Below are positions 52,673 through 62,226 of a DNA stretch of 64,000 nt, piece after piece. Positions within the stretch are counted from its first letter, which is position 1. Each line of letters starts with the position of its first letter. Source of the DNA: Leifsonia sp. EB41 (GTDB taxonomy: Bacteria; Actinomycetota; Actinomycetes; Actinomycetales; Microbacteriaceae). The DNA lies in NCBI RefSeq assembly GCF_041262565.1, contig NZ_JBGCCJ010000001.1:930001-994000 (forward strand), in the 5' to 3' direction. Position numbers and translations under genes: made by a program. Below the pieces are notes generated by a model. The model made no database searches. It saw only the letters and a list, made by a program, of their open reading frames with translations, and was not told the DNA's origin.

Positions 52673-53359
52673 CTACGCGCGGCGACCGACAGCCCGGTCG
52701 GGGACAGGGACGGGCGCGGGCACGAGCTCGGAGCGGTCGCCGAGGGTCGCCCAGCGCGCGGGTTCGACGGTCGCGGCGGCCGCGATCGCGCCGGTAACGG
52801 ACCGGGTGCTCAACAGGAGGCCGGCGTGCGAGGGGCGCAGCGCCTCCGGAGCCGCGAGGACCTCCAGCGCGGCGAACGCGTCCAGCCGCGCGACCCCCGC
52901 TTTCACGCAGGCCTCCTTGGCGGTCCACGCCAGCCGGAAGGCCCGCGCGGGGTCCGCCGCCGCACCCACGAAAGAGCGCTCGGCGGGCGTGAGTGCGTCG
53001 GCGAGATTCACCTCGCCCTCCACCTCGACGTCCACGCCGAGGCGGGACCACGACGTCCCGGCGGCCACCCGGCCGGCGGCGTGCGACCAGCTCACGTGGC
53101 GGCCGGCCACCGGGAGCGGGAGGCCGTGCTCGCCGCCGCAGACCTCGCAGCGCTGCCGCAGGTCCGCGGGCGAAACCTCCCCGGCGCCGGCGGCACGGAG
53201 CACGTGCGCGGCGAGCAGGCGGGCGGCGGTGAAGTCGTCCCGGTCTGCCGGCGACCGCAGCCTCCGCAGCCGGGCCTCCGCGGCCATCCCGAGCGGCGCG
53301 TGCGGGAGGACGGCCAGGACGTGCCGCGTCGACGCGACGACGACCGTGCTCTGCTCCAT
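52673..53359 (-). CDS. 4'-phosphopantetheinyl transferase superfamily protein
   Basis: The 228-residue protein has the Sfp-like motifs: WSHAAGRVAAGT, LGVDVEVEGEV (metal-binding Asp) and FRLAWTAKEACVKAGVARLD (Glu and Lys of WxxKEA). A Cys-rich segment, CEVCGGEHGLPL, precedes them. Such enzymes attach the phosphopantetheine arm of CoA to carrier proteins of secondary metabolism or fatty-acid synthesis. No carrier-protein cluster is nearby. Upstream of mfd by 10 bases, so it may be cotranscribed with it. Confidence 0.9.
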   Translation of the reverse strand: MEQSTVVVASTRHVLAVLPHAPLGMAAEARLRRLRSPADRDDFTAARLLAAHVLRAAGAGEVSPADLRQRCEVCGGEHGLPLPVAGRHVSWSHAAGRVAAGTSWSRLGVDVEVEGEVNLADALTPAERSFVGAAADPARAFRLAWTAKEACVKAGVARLDAFAALEVLAAPEALRPSHAGLLLSTRSVTGAIAAAATVEPARWATLGDRSELVPAPVPVPDRAVGRRA

Positions 53360-53373
53360 CCGCTCAGGCTAGC

Positions 53374-53437
53374 CGCGTCAGATACAGACCGCGTCAGGTC
53401 CAGACCGCGTCAGATACAGACCGCGTCAGATCCAGCC
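53374..53437. repeat. 4 x 16-bp tandem repeat
   Basis: CGCGTCAGATACAGAC-type units start at 53374, 53390, 53406 and 53422; units 1 and 3 are identical, units 2 and 4 differ at two or three bases. The hydrolase stop codon lies in unit 4, so the array looks like duplicated copies of the gene end. Confidence 0.92.
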
Positions 53438-54130
53438 CTCGAGGGCCTCCATGAACCCGTCGTGGTCGTCGCGGTTGATGACGTGGCCGCTCCCCCGCAC
53501 CACGCGCACGTCGAAGCCGGTGTCGCGCAGGCGCTCGGCGATGTGCGGCTTCACCAGGTGGGAGTTGTCGGCCAGCATCACCAGCGACGGCACCGCCATG
53601 TGCTCGGGGGCGCGCATGACGTGCGGCACGAGCACGGCCGGGATGGCGGCGCGGTCGAACGACTTGAACGTCTCGACCTCGATCGCGACGTCCGCCGGGT
53701 CCCAACGCGGGTTGCGCTTGGCGATGCGCGCGGCGGACTGCCGGGCGAGCGTCTTCAGGAAGGCCGGCGCCAGCATGAGCTGGAACCAGTTGGCGGCCGG
53801 GCAGGAGAAGGCGGGGTCGACGTAGACGGCGCGGTCCGGGTGCAGCCGGTCGATCGCGAGGCTCACGGTCAGACCGCCGAGCGAGTGGCCCATGACCAGC
53901 TCGGGCGCGTACGGGACGGTGTCGACGATGTCCTGCGCCATCAGTTCGGGGGTGTACTCCTCGGTGCGCGGGCTGTGACCGTGACCGCGGAGGTCGACGG
54001 CGACCACGTGGTAGCCGCGCTCGGCGAGCACAGGGCCGACCCGACGCCAATTGCGCGAGTCCGACATGACGCCGTGGACGAGGACCGCGTAACGGTCTCC
54101 TCCGCCCCACTCGCGCGTATACAACTTCAT
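53426..54130 (-). CDS. alpha/beta hydrolase
   Basis: The 234-residue protein has the alpha/beta-hydrolase fold: VLVHGVMSDSRNW oxyanion loop, DLRGHGHSPR, nucleophile GHSLGG (Ser at about residue 85) and a C-terminal GSGHVINRDDHDGF, whose His is the catalytic base. Size and layout suggest an esterase- or lipase-like enzyme with unknown substrate. It converges with nothing; the 16-bp repeats lie at its end. ATG at 54130. Confidence 0.88.
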   Translation of the reverse strand: MKLYTREWGGGDRYAVLVHGVMSDSRNWRRVGPVLAERGYHVVAVDLRGHGHSPRTEEYTPELMAQDIVDTVPYAPELVMGHSLGGLTVSLAIDRLHPDRAVYVDPAFSCPAANWFQLMLAPAFLKTLARQSAARIAKRNPRWDPADVAIEVETFKSFDRAAIPAVLVPHVMRAPEHMAVPSLVMLADNSHLVKPHIAERLRDTGFDVRVVRGSGHVINRDDHDGFMEALEGWI

Positions 54131-54227
54131 GGTCTGCGACGGTACCGTGTCGCCCTGGGCCGACGCCCCACGTCAGCTACGCTCTGGCTGAACGTCCGGC
54201 GTGAGTCGCCGGAGAGGGGGACGATTG

Positions 54228-54671
54228 ATGAGCTTTCAACCGCAGCCGGTCTACGGGCCGCCGGGCTACTACGCCGCGCCGCCCGCGCCACCCCGGCGGC
54301 GCACACTCGGCGCCGTCTCGATGGGCATCGCGCTCGGTGTGTTCCTGCTGTCCGTGGTCGCCTCGGCGTACATCGGCACGAGCGCGGGGCCGCTAATGCA
54401 CCGCACGTCGAGCTCCTCCTTCACCGTCGACTCGTCGCAGCTCTCGCAGGCGCAGCTGGCGGCGTTCGCGCCGGTCGCGATCCTGATGGGCGCACAGATG
54501 ATCTTCGGCACGGTGCTCGGCATCCTCGCGCTGGTGCTCGGGATCATCGCGGTCGCGACCAAGCGCGGTCGCGCGTTCGGCGTCGTCGGGATCGCCGTCG
54601 CCGCCGCGGCCCCGGTCCTGTCGTTCATCGTCTACACCGTCACGCTGGCCGCGACCGCCCCGCACGCCTAG
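54228..54671 (+). CDS. small membrane protein with proline/tyrosine-rich N-terminus
   Basis: ATG at 54228 (MSFQPQPVYGPPGYYA), with GGAGAGGGG upstream. The 147-residue protein starts with about 28 residues rich in Pro, Tyr and Ala, followed by three transmembrane helices (about 31-50, 80-105, 115-140) and a Ser-rich loop (HRTSSSSFTVDSSQLSQ). It resembles DUF4190-type proteins. Divergent from the hydrolase. Function unknown. Confidence 0.75.
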   Translation: MSFQPQPVYGPPGYYAAPPAPPRRRTLGAVSMGIALGVFLLSVVASAYIGTSAGPLMHRTSSSSFTVDSSQLSQAQLAAFAPVAILMGAQMIFGTVLGILALVLGIIAVATKRGRAFGVVGIAVAAAAPVLSFIVYTVTLAATAPHA

Positions 54672-54678
54672 CGCCGAA

Positions 54679-54726
54679 GGGCACGTAAACGCCCTAAAAC
54701 CGCGTTTTAGGGGCGTTTACGTGCCC
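54679..54726. repeat. palindrome, family A copy 2
   Basis: The right arm 54703-54726 equals that of copy 1 (6912-6935) over 24 bases; the left arm 54679-54701 lacks one C. It lies between convergent genes (the membrane protein at 54671 and pth at 54747). Confidence 0.9.
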
Positions 54727-54746
54727 CTCCGCGGATGGATAGGCGC

Positions 54747-55346
54747 TCAGCGCTCGGTGTGGAACTGGTTCTGCGCCGCGGTGAGGCCGTCGGTGGCGAT
54801 CTTCTCGATCGCGTCGGCGGCGTCGCCCACGAGGATCGGGAGATTCTTGCGCTCCTCCGCGCTGAAACCGGCGAGCACGTGGTCCGCAGCAGCACGGGAG
54901 CCGGGCGGGCGGCCGACGCCGACGCGCACCCGGGTGAAGTCGCCGGTGCCGGTCGCCGCGATCACGTCGCGCACGCCGTTGTGGCCGCCGTGGCCGCCGC
55001 CGAATTTCAGCTTCAGGGTGTCGAACGGGATGTCCAGCTCGTCCTGCACCACGATCAGGTGCGCGGGGTCGAGCGAGTAGAACCGCAGGAGCTGCGACAC
55101 CGGGCCTCCGGACACGTTCATGAACGTGTTCGGCTTGGCCAGGATGAACCGCGGCCCGCCGGGGGCGAGACGCCCCTCGGCGACCGTGGAGTTCGTCTTG
55201 TGGGTCTTGAAGGTGAGACGGCCGCGCGACGCGAGCTCGTCCAGCACCATCTGCCCCACGTTGTGACGCGTGGCCGCGTAGCCGGGCCCGGGGTTACCGA
55301 GCCCGACCACGAGCCAGGGGCCCTCTGAAGAGAGAGGACTGGCCAT
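54747..55346 (-). CDS. pth: peptidyl-tRNA hydrolase
   Basis: The 199-residue protein carries the family motifs LVVGLGNPGPGYAATRHNVGQMVLD (with catalytic His), KPNTFMNVSGG (Asn), VVQDELDIPF (Asp) and GGGHGGHNGVRDVI (His/Asn). It releases peptides from peptidyl-tRNA after premature drop-off. It lies 9 bases after the L25/Ctc gene in the same direction, a conserved pair in actinobacteria. Confidence 0.98.
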   Translation of the reverse strand: MASPLSSEGPWLVVGLGNPGPGYAATRHNVGQMVLDELASRGRLTFKTHKTNSTVAEGRLAPGGPRFILAKPNTFMNVSGGPVSQLLRFYSLDPAHLIVVQDELDIPFDTLKLKFGGGHGGHNGVRDVIAATGTGDFTRVRVGVGRPPGSRAAADHVLAGFSAEERKNLPILVGDAADAIEKIATDGLTAAQNQFHTER

Positions 55347-55355
55347 CGGAGGTGA

Positions 55356-55991
55356 TTACTCCGCGGACTCTTCGGCGGCGGCCTCCTCGGCAGCCTCCTC
55401 GGCGGCCTCGGCAGCAGCGGCCTCTTCCGCCTCCTCGTCGGCGCGCGAGGCGGCCGGGACGACGACGTTGAGGATGAGCAGGTCCTCGTCCTCGGCGAGC
55501 ACGGCGCCCGTCGGGAGGGCGAAGTCCTTGGCGTGGTACTGGGTGCCCTCCTCGGCGTCGGTCACGTCGATGACGATGCGCTCGGGGATGTGGGTGGCCT
55601 CGACCTCGAGCTTGATGGTCGGGATGTCGAGCACCGCGATGGTGCCGGAGAACGGCTCGCCCTCGACGTGCACGGGGACCTCGACGACGACCTTCTCGCC
55701 GCGGCGGACGATGATGAGGTCGAGGTGCTCGATGATCTGGAGCACCGGGTCCTTCTGGACGTCCTTCACCAGGGTGAGCTGGCTCGTGCCGTCGATGTCG
55801 AGGTCGAGGATCGCGTTGGCCTTGCGCAGCAGCAGGCCGACCTGGTGGGCCGGGACGGTGACGTGCACCGGGTCGGTGCCGTGGCCGTAGATGACCGCGG
55901 GGATCAGGCCCTTCGCGCGGATCTTGCGGGCAGCGCCCTTGCCGAAGCTGTCGCGGATCTCCGCGACGACCTTGTTGGACTCGTCAGCCAT
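55356..55991 (-). CDS. rplY: 50S ribosomal protein L25/general stress protein Ctc
   Basis: The 211-residue protein has the L25 domain at the N-terminus (GKGAARKIRAKGLIPAVIYGHGTDPVHVTVP) and the CTC/TL5 C-terminal extension with DLIIVRRGEKVVVEVPVHVEGE and EERIVIDVTDAEEG-type content, ending in an Ala/Glu tail. It binds 5S rRNA. ATG at 55991, GGAG upstream. First gene of the rplY-pth pair; the 168 bases before it to gntK hold only its promoter region. Confidence 0.96.
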   Translation of the reverse strand: MADESNKVVAEIRDSFGKGAARKIRAKGLIPAVIYGHGTDPVHVTVPAHQVGLLLRKANAILDLDIDGTSQLTLVKDVQKDPVLQIIEHLDLIIVRRGEKVVVEVPVHVEGEPFSGTIAVLDIPTIKLEVEATHIPERIVIDVTDAEEGTQYHAKDFALPTGAVLAEDEDLLILNVVVPAASRADEEAEEAAAAEAAEEAAEEAAAEESAE

Positions 55992-56159
55992 GATGTCTCC
56001 TCGCCGGCGGGGCCGGCTGTCTGGGCGAGCCGGAGGGCTCGCAGTATGGGGGGTGTCGACTCGAGCGCATCGAGGTGCGCGAGGAAAGACTGCGAAGCCT
56101 GCTCCACCGCGTCGATAACGGATGCCTGACGCATCCCTCGCCGAAGTTCAGTTCCCAGT

Positions 56160-56660
56160 CTACCCGACGGCCGAGCGCACGTCGTCCACGATCGCGGTCA
56201 CGACCTCCTCCGGAGGTTCGGCGACGTCGAGCCGCACGCCGTCCTCCCCGTGCTGGAGCGGCTCCAGCGTCGCGAGCTGCGAGTCGAGCAGGGAGGCCGG
56301 CATGAAGTGGCCCGGCCGGATCATCCGCTCGGCGAGCAGGGCGCGGTCGCCGTCCAGCTCGGCGAAGAACGTGCCGGGAGCCTCCGAGCGGATCAGATCG
56401 CGGTACGAGCGCTTCAGCGCCGAGCACGCGACGACCATCCCGGCCGGACCGGCGTCCGCGAGCGTGCGCCCGACCGCGCGCAACCAGGGCTCGCGGTCGT
56501 CGTCGGTCAGCGGGACGCCCTGGCTCATCTTGGCGACGTTCGCGGGCGGGTGGAGGTCGTCGCCGTCCACGAACCCTGCGCCGAGCGCGTCGGCGACCAG
56601 CTTCCCGACCGTCGACTTGCCCGACCCGGACACGCCCATCACCACGACCCTGACGCTCAC
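56160..56660 (-). CDS. gntK: gluconokinase
   Basis: GTG at 56660 (MSVRVVVMGVSGSGKSTVGKL), with AAGGAG five bases before; an ATG far upstream at 56744 would run through the repeat. The 166-residue kinase has Walker A GVSGSGKST, ADALGAGFVDGDDLHPP, the LTDDDREPWL loop and VACSALKRSYRD, as in GntK. It phosphorylates D-gluconate to 6-phosphogluconate. It is downstream of the sugar-acid operon, separated by the family B palindrome. Confidence 0.93.
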   Translation of the reverse strand: MSVRVVVMGVSGSGKSTVGKLVADALGAGFVDGDDLHPPANVAKMSQGVPLTDDDREPWLRAVGRTLADAGPAGMVVACSALKRSYRDLIRSEAPGTFFAELDGDRALLAERMIRPGHFMPASLLDSQLATLEPLQHGEDGVRLDVAEPPEEVVTAIVDDVRSAVG

Positions 56661-56691
56661 GCGCACTCCTTCTGCTCCCTGCGATTCTCCC

Positions 56692-56765
56692 CCAGCCATC
56701 CGTTCCGGAGTTGTGTACGCGACACGCCGGTGTTCAGCGTGCACAACTCCGGAATCGATTGCTGG
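56692..56765. repeat. interrupted palindrome, family B copy 2
   Basis: Arms 56692-56720 (starts CCAGCCATCCGTTCCGGAG) and 56737-56765 pair with about five mismatches in 29, and the centre again holds an ACAC/GTGT hairpin. It follows the stop of the ManD gene by 4 bases and may terminate the operon. Confidence 0.85.
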
Positions 56766-56768
56766 CTG

Positions 56769-58019
56769 CTACCAGTCGTGCATGGAGCCGTCGAGGAGAC
56801 GGTTGACGGGGAGGTAGGCGGCTTCGTAGGGGAAGGACTGCGCGACGAGGTCGTCGTAGTCGACGCCGATGCCGGGCTGGTCGCCGGGCTTCAGCATGCC
56901 CTCCTCGAAGGTGTACGTGGTCCGGAACACCTCGTGGGTCGCCGGGCTGTGCTTCATGTACTCCTGGATGCCGAAGTTCGGGATCGCGATACCCAGGTGG
57001 ATGGCAGCGGCCAGGCCGACCGGGGACACGTCGGTGGGGCCGTGCACACCGGACTTGATCTGGTAGACCGACGCATAGTCGAAGATCCGCCGCAGCCCGG
57101 TGATGCCGCCGGCGTGGGTGACGGGCGAGCGCACGTAGTCGATCAACTGTTCCTCGAACAGCTCCCGGTAGTCCCAGATCGTGTTGAACACCTCACCGAT
57201 CGCCAGCGGCGTCGTCGTGTGTTCACGCACCCGGCGCAGCACGGCCTGGTTCTCGGCCGGGGTCACGTCCTCCAGCCAGAACAGGTCGTACGGCTCCAGC
57301 GACTTCCCCAGCTTCGCCGCCTGGATCGGCGTCAGCCGGTGGTGGGCGTCGTGCAGCAGCGGCAGCTCCGGGCCGAACTCGTTGCGCACCGCCTCGAACA
57401 CGGTCGGCGCATGCCGGAGGTACGCGCGGGTGTCCCAGGACTCCTCCACCGGCACCGCGTTACGGCGCGCCGGCTCGTAGTCGTAGCGCGCGTCCGAGCC
57501 GCTCCCGGCTCCGGCGGCGGCGTTCTTGCTCGACGCGACGCCGTACACCGACGGCAGCCCGGGGATGCCGGTCTGCACCCGCACGGCGCGGTAGCCCTCC
57601 TCCAGGTGCTCGTTGATCGAGTCGAAGAGCTCGGGCAGCTCGGCGCCGGACGCGTGACCGTAGACCAGGAGGCCGTCGCGGCTGCGCCCGCCGAGGAGCT
57701 GGTACAGCGGGAGACCGGCGACCTTGGCCTTGATGTCCCACAGCGCGGTGTCCACGGCGGCGATGGAGGCCATCGTGACCGGGCCGCGCCGCCAGTAGGC
57801 GCCGCGGTAGAGGTACTGCCAGGTGTCCTCGATCCGGTGCGCGTCCCGGCCGATCAGCAGCGGGACCACGTGCTCGCTCAGATAGGCGGCGACCGCGAGC
57901 TCGCGCCCGTTCAGCGTCGCATCGCCCAGACCGGTGTGACCGTCCTCGGTCGTGATCCGCAGGGTCACGAAGTTGCGGCCCGGGCTGGAGACCAGGACCT
58001 CGGCTGCGGTGATTCTCAT
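56769..58019 (-). CDS. ManD-type D-mannonate/D-gluconate dehydratase (enolase superfamily)
   Basis: ATG at 58019 in an ATGA overlap; 416 residues. The enolase-superfamily TIM barrel has [62 protein letters not shown] and [16 protein letters not shown], typical of the ManD group; the N-terminal part ends [46 protein letters not shown]. ManD enzymes dehydrate D-mannonate (or D-gluconate) to 2-keto-3-deoxygluconate. With the fructuronate-reductase-like neighbour this suggests hexuronate catabolism, although some ManD members have low activity or unknown roles. Confidence 0.93.
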   Translation of the reverse strand: MRITAAEVLVSSPGRNFVTLRITTEDGHTGLGDATLNGRELAVAAYLSEHVVPLLIGRDAHRIEDTWQYLYRGAYWRRGPVTMASIAAVDTALWDIKAKVAGLPLYQLLGGRSRDGLLVYGHASGAELPELFDSINEHLEEGYRAVRVQTGIPGLPSVYGVASSKNAAAGAGSGSDARYDYEPARRNAVPVEESWDTRAYLRHAPTVFEAVRNEFGPELPLLHDAHHRLTPIQAAKLGKSLEPYDLFWLEDVTPAENQAVLRRVREHTTTPLAIGEVFNTIWDYRELFEEQLIDYVRSPVTHAGGITGLRRIFDYASVYQIKSGVHGPTDVSPVGLAAAIHLGIAIPNFGIQEYMKHSPATHEVFRTTYTFEEGMLKPGDQPGIGVDYDDLVAQSFPYEAAYLPVNRLLDGSMHDW

Positions 58020-59359
58020 GCGTGTGCTCCTTGGGGCGTGGTGGGTTCGGCCGCCGCGATACGGTCGGCGAGCGGTTCGATCAGATCGGTGAGATCGGGG
58101 GCGAGCGCGGCCAGCACGGCGGCGGCGCGGTCGTGAGGCGTGTGCGCGTCGCGCAGGGCGGACACCACGGCGTCGGCGCCCGGGTCGCGGACGTCCGAGC
58201 CGGCCAGGTGCCTGCTCCAGGCCGCAAGGACGCCGAGCTGCGCGGCGCCCGGTTCTCGTCCGGAGGCCCGGCGGGCGCGCAGCGGGTCGAGGATGCGCGG
58301 GCCGAGCTTCTGCGAGCCGTCCGACGCGATCTGCGCCAGGCGGTGCTCGATGCGCGCGTTGCCGAAGCGCGAGCGCAGCGCGGCCAGCGCGTCGTCGACG
58401 GTGGCGGCGTCGAAGGGCAGCTCGGTGCGCTGCTCGCTCCAGAGCAGCTCCAATTCGGCGGAGAGCGCCGGGTCGGCGACCGCTTCGGCGACCGTGCGGA
58501 GGCCGGCGGCGAGGCCGTGATAGGCCAGCAGCGAGTGCCCGGCGTTCAGGAGCCAGAGCTTGCGGCGCTCGTACGGGGCGATGTCGTCCACGAACTGCGC
58601 ACCGGCGGCCTCCCAGTCTGGCCGGCCCGCGGGGAAGTCGCCCGCGATCACCCACTCCGCGAACGGCTCGGTGACCACCGGCGCGGCGTCCGCCAGGCCG
58701 GTGAGCCGCAGGGCGGCCTCCCGGTCGGAGTCGGTGGTGGCCGGCGTGATGCGATCGACCATCGAGGAGACGAAGGAGACCTCGCTGCGGATCCAGGCGT
58801 CCAGGTCGGAGCCCGGCTCGGCGAGGGCGAGCACGGCGTCGCGGATCACGGCGCCGTTGTCCGGGAGGTTGTCGCAGCTCACGACGGCGATGCCGCCCGC
58901 GCCCGCCTCGAATCGCGCGCGCAGGCCGTCGAGCACCCGCGCGGGTGCGGTCGAACCCGGGCGGTAGCCGGCCTCTGTCACGGTGAGCGTCAGCACGCCG
59001 ACCGCAGGGTCGGCGAGGACGCGCCGCCACGCCGCCGTGTCGGCGCCGTCGTGGACGCTGCTGAGCGCCTCCACGACGGTCGCGGCGTCGCCGTCCGGGC
59101 CGCGCTCGATGAGGGTGTAGACGGCGTCCTGCGCGGCGAGCACCCGCGCAGCCACGGGGCTGCGGCCGGTGAAGGCGGCGATGCCCCAGCCCGCTCCGTC
59201 GCTGCCCGGGTCCGCGGCCTCGTTCGCACGCTGCGTGTACCAGGCCTGGTGCGCGCGGTGGAACGCGCCCAGCCCCAGGTGCGCCACCCGCACGGGGTGG
59301 CGCACCTGGCGGCCCGAGGCGATGGAGGGAGCCGCGCCCGCCGGGTGGGGCTGGGTCAT
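58016..59359 (-). CDS. mannitol dehydrogenase family, probable D-fructuronate reductase
   Basis: ATG at 59359 ([14 protein letters not shown]); 447 residues. The N-terminal Rossmann domain opens [24 protein letters not shown], a UxuB/MtlD motif; [24 protein letters not shown] and the catalytic [21 protein letters not shown] with Lys, Asn and His follow. UxuB reduces D-fructuronate to D-mannonate, which ManD next door can dehydrate. A mannitol or arabitol dehydrogenase cannot be ruled out by sequence alone. Confidence 0.9.
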   Translation of the reverse strand: MTQPHPAGAAPSIASGRQVRHPVRVAHLGLGAFHRAHQAWYTQRANEAADPGSDGAGWGIAAFTGRSPVAARVLAAQDAVYTLIERGPDGDAATVVEALSSVHDGADTAAWRRVLADPAVGVLTLTVTEAGYRPGSTAPARVLDGLRARFEAGAGGIAVVSCDNLPDNGAVIRDAVLALAEPGSDLDAWIRSEVSFVSSMVDRITPATTDSDREAALRLTGLADAAPVVTEPFAEWVIAGDFPAGRPDWEAAGAQFVDDIAPYERRKLWLLNAGHSLLAYHGLAAGLRTVAEAVADPALSAELELLWSEQRTELPFDAATVDDALAALRSRFGNARIEHRLAQIASDGSQKLGPRILDPLRARRASGREPGAAQLGVLAAWSRHLAGSDVRDPGADAVVSALRDAHTPHDRAAAVLAALAPDLTDLIEPLADRIAAAEPTTPQGAHA

Positions 59360-60219
59360 GCCGGCACCGCGTCGCGCGTGCGCGCCTCCACGTCCCGGAG
59401 GTAGGCCAGATTGCCGCGGGTGCGCTCCTCGAGCGGAACCGCGGTGGAGAAGTCCTCGCAGGTCACCCACCCGTCATAGCCGAACTCGTGCAGCGCGCGG
59501 AAGTAGGCGTCCACGTCTCCCACACCCTCGCGCAGCGGCGCCCAGTCGTGCCGCCAGCGCGCCGTGCCGTCCGCCTCCGGCTCGCCCCGCAGCCACTGCA
59601 CGTTCTTGACGTGCACGTGCGCGAGGTACGGGCCGAGGAGCTGGAGGGCCGAGAGAGTGCGCTCCTGGCCCTCGATCAGCAGGTTGCCGAGGTCGTGGAT
59701 GACGCCGACCGCCTCCGGGTCGAGCCCGTCGAGCAGCCGGAGCGCGGCGGAGGCCGAGGGCGTGATGGTCTCGTGGTGCAGCTCCACCAGGGCCTTCACG
59801 CCGAGCGACGCGGCGACGGAGGCCGCACGCTCCATGTCGCTGCGCGCGGCGGCGAACAGCTCGCGGTAGTCGCCGAGGTCGGAGCGCGGCATGGTGACGC
59901 GCACCTGGCGCGCGCCGAGCTCGGCGGTCGCGGCGAGCATCCGGTCGACGTTCGCGTGGTCGCCGCAGCCCGCGTAGCCGCCGAGGCCGGAGAACTCCAG
60001 CCCGGCCTCCCGGGTCAGGCGGGCGATCTCGGGGAGGGACTCCTCCAGCCCGGTCAGCGGCCAAGTGGAGCGGTTGCCCGCCCAGAAGCTGGGCTCGTCG
60101 GCTGGCTGCTGGTCGACGACGCGCCACTCGATGCCGTCCCAGCCCTGCGCCGCGATGGTGCGCGCGGCCTGCTCGGGCGTCCAGTCCGGCGTTGAGGCGG
60201 TGAAGACGGAGAACTTCAT
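59356..60219 (-). CDS. sugar phosphate isomerase/epimerase family protein (TIM barrel)
   Basis: ATG at 60219 ([13 protein letters not shown]); 287 residues of the xylose-isomerase-like TIM barrel. Metal-site signs are the Glu of [35 protein letters not shown] (Asp/His), HVHVKNVQW and VTCEDFS. Related proteins isomerise or epimerise sugars, or act on ketosugar intermediates with Gfo/Idh oxidoreductases, which is the case for the next gene. Substrate unknown. ATGA overlaps on both sides. Confidence 0.88.
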   Translation of the reverse strand: MKFSVFTASTPDWTPEQAARTIAAQGWDGIEWRVVDQQPADEPSFWAGNRSTWPLTGLEESLPEIARLTREAGLEFSGLGGYAGCGDHANVDRMLAATAELGARQVRVTMPRSDLGDYRELFAAARSDMERAASVAASLGVKALVELHHETITPSASAALRLLDGLDPEAVGVIHDLGNLLIEGQERTLSALQLLGPYLAHVHVKNVQWLRGEPEADGTARWRHDWAPLREGVGDVDAYFRALHEFGYDGWVTCEDFSTAVPLEERTRGNLAYLRDVEARTRDAVPA

Positions 60220-61346
60220 GCGCGCACCCCCGTCGTGACCTCGACGTCGTCGAGCGAGCCGTCCAACACGTCGTCCAGCAGCACGGGGCGGCCGAGCGTG
60301 GCCGACAGGTACACGGCGCGGACGACCGCCAGCGAGAGGAACGCGTCCGCGACGGTGACCCCCGGCGCACGGTGCTCGCGGATGGCCTCCACGATGTCGT
60401 CGTACTGCCGGAAGTGCCCGATCACGAACTGGTCGGGGCCGCGGTCGCCGCCGCGCAGGTCGCTCGCCGGCACGAGGTCGGCGGCACGGTTGCCGTCGGT
60501 GTCCGCCGTGCCGAAGTACTCGAGCTGGTCGTCGTCGATGATCGCAGAGCCGCGGTCGCCGTGCACCTGCAGGCGCACCGACAGGCCGGGGTAGGCGGCG
60601 GTTGTGGCGTGCAGTACGGCCAGCGCGCCCGACTCGAAGCGGATCGTCGCCACAGCGATGTCCTCGACCTCCACGCGCTCGTGGGCGAGCAGGGCGGTGC
60701 GCGCGTCGATCTCGACGGGCTGCCCGAGGAACCAGACGAGCAGGTCGACGGTGTGGACGCCCTGGTTCATCACCGCTCCCCCGCCGTCGAGCTCCCAGGT
60801 GCCGCGCCACTGGCCGGAGTCGTAGTACTCCTGGCTGCGCCACCAGGCGACGGAGGCGAGTCCGCTGGTCAGGCGTCCGAAGGCTCCGGAGTGGGCGGCG
60901 CCGGCGACCACCAGGGACGCCGGGTCGAAACGGTGCTGGCTGATCACCGAGACGACCAGGCCGTCCTGCTCGGCACGGCGGGACAACGCGAGGATCTCCC
61001 GGGCGCGCGGCAGCGAGACGTCGAGCGGCTTCTCGATGACCACGTGCTTGCCTGCGGCGAGCGCCTCCTCGGCGAGCACGACATGGAGGCCGCTCGGCGT
61101 GCAGATCACGACGATGTCGATGGGCGCCCCGGCGAGCGCCGCCGACAGCGATGTGAACTCCGCGACGCGGTCCGCGCCGAAGTCGGACACGAGCTGGTCG
61201 GCGAGCGCCGTGGCGGCCGCCGGGACAGCGTCCACGAGCGCTGAGAGCCTCAGCGCGGGATGCCGGAGGATCGCGCGGGCGTGGTTGAGGCCGATGATGC
61301 CGCAGCCGACGATGGCCACGTTCAGGGTGGTGGTTTCCGTGCTCAT
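60216..61346 (-). CDS. Gfo/Idh/MocA family oxidoreductase
   Basis: The 376-residue protein has the NAD(P)-binding Rossmann motif VAIVGCGIIGLNHARAIL and EKPLDVSLPRAREILALS with the catalytic Lys of EKP; GGAVMNQGVHTVDLLVWFLGQ carries the HxxD pair. The C-terminal half is the Gfo/Idh substrate domain. Such enzymes oxidise or reduce hydroxyl groups of sugars and inositols. Between two TIM-barrel isomerases, it may act with them on a ketosugar intermediate. Confidence 0.92.
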   Translation of the reverse strand: MSTETTTLNVAIVGCGIIGLNHARAILRHPALRLSALVDAVPAAATALADQLVSDFGADRVAEFTSLSAALAGAPIDIVVICTPSGLHVVLAEEALAAGKHVVIEKPLDVSLPRAREILALSRRAEQDGLVVSVISQHRFDPASLVVAGAAHSGAFGRLTSGLASVAWWRSQEYYDSGQWRGTWELDGGGAVMNQGVHTVDLLVWFLGQPVEIDARTALLAHERVEVEDIAVATIRFESGALAVLHATTAAYPGLSVRLQVHGDRGSAIIDDDQLEYFGTADTDGNRAADLVPASDLRGGDRGPDQFVIGHFRQYDDIVEAIREHRAPGVTVADAFLSLAVVRAVYLSATLGRPVLLDDVLDGSLDDVEVTTGVRA

Positions 61347-62194
61347 GCGAGGGTGACTCCGATCTGGTCGGTGAGGCGGCGGAGGGCGCGGCCGGCGACG
61401 CCGAACGCCGCCGGTCCCGAGAAGCCGCCGAGGGCGTTGACGTCGGTGAGGTGGGGCTCCAGCGAGGCGAAGCCGGTGTAGCCGTCGTCGCGCAACGCGG
61501 TGAGGGTCTCCAGGAGCTGGCCGTCGCCCTCTCCTGCGGGCGTGACCTCGGAGGTCGCCGCCAGCGCATCCTTCACCTGCAGGTACTCCAGGTGCGGGCG
61601 AAGCAGCGCGTAGCCGTCGGTGAACGGTCCGGGCACGCCGACCTGGACGAAGTTGGCGCTGTCCCAGGCGAGCTTCAGCGCGGGCGACCCGACCGACTCC
61701 ACGATGTCGAGGCAGCGCTCGGGGGTGTCGCCGTAGATGTCCTTCTCGTTCTCGTGCAGCAGCACCACCCCGGCGGCCTCGGCCGCGTCGGCGAGGGCCC
61801 GCATGCGCGTCAGCACAGCGTCGCGGATGTCCTCCACCGGAACACCCTCTGAGCGGTAGAAGGAGAACAGCCGGATGTACCCGGCGTCCAGGCGCTTGGC
61901 CGCGCGAATCGCGCGCCCCAGCCGCTCCACCTCGTGCTCGACGGGCAGCGCGACGTCGACCTTGCCGATCGGCGAGGCGATCGCCGAGACGCGCATCCCG
62001 CGCTCGGCGAGGATGCCCGCGAGCCGGTCGAGCTGCTCGTCGTCGAGGTCGACGATGTTGACTCCCCAGGCGCTGCGCACCTCGATGTGGTTGGCGCCCA
62101 GCGCCTGCAGGACCGCGATCTGCACCGCAGGGTCGGGGTCGATCTCGTCGCCGAAGCCGGATAGTGCCCAGGTGGGTCGGATTGTGTCAGTCAC
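61343..62194 (-). CDS. second sugar phosphate isomerase/epimerase family protein
   Basis: The 283-residue TIM barrel differs from the gene at 59356. It opens WALSGFGDEIDPDPAVQIAVLQALGANHIEVRSAWGVNI; metal residues are expected in VVLLHENEKDIYGDTPERC, LKLAWDSANFVQVG and YLQVKDA. It is the first enzyme gene after the sugar ABC permeases; a 32-base gap separates them. It overlaps the Gfo/Idh gene by four bases. Role in the pathway not determined. Confidence 0.88.
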   Translation of the reverse strand: MTDTIRPTWALSGFGDEIDPDPAVQIAVLQALGANHIEVRSAWGVNIVDLDDEQLDRLAGILAERGMRVSAIASPIGKVDVALPVEHEVERLGRAIRAAKRLDAGYIRLFSFYRSEGVPVEDIRDAVLTRMRALADAAEAAGVVLLHENEKDIYGDTPERCLDIVESVGSPALKLAWDSANFVQVGVPGPFTDGYALLRPHLEYLQVKDALAATSEVTPAGEGDGQLLETLTALRDDGYTGFASLEPHLTDVNALGGFSGPAAFGVAGRALRRLTDQIGVTLA

Positions 62195-62226
62195 TCTCTC
62201 TCACTTCACTTCTCTCGTCTTCTTCT

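Noticed and set aside
49426-52797. A 1,123-residue open frame antisense to mfd
   Set aside because: It mirrors the mfd codons; composition is Arg/Asp/His-rich with no domain, and mfd itself is unmistakable. It is a product of high GC third positions.
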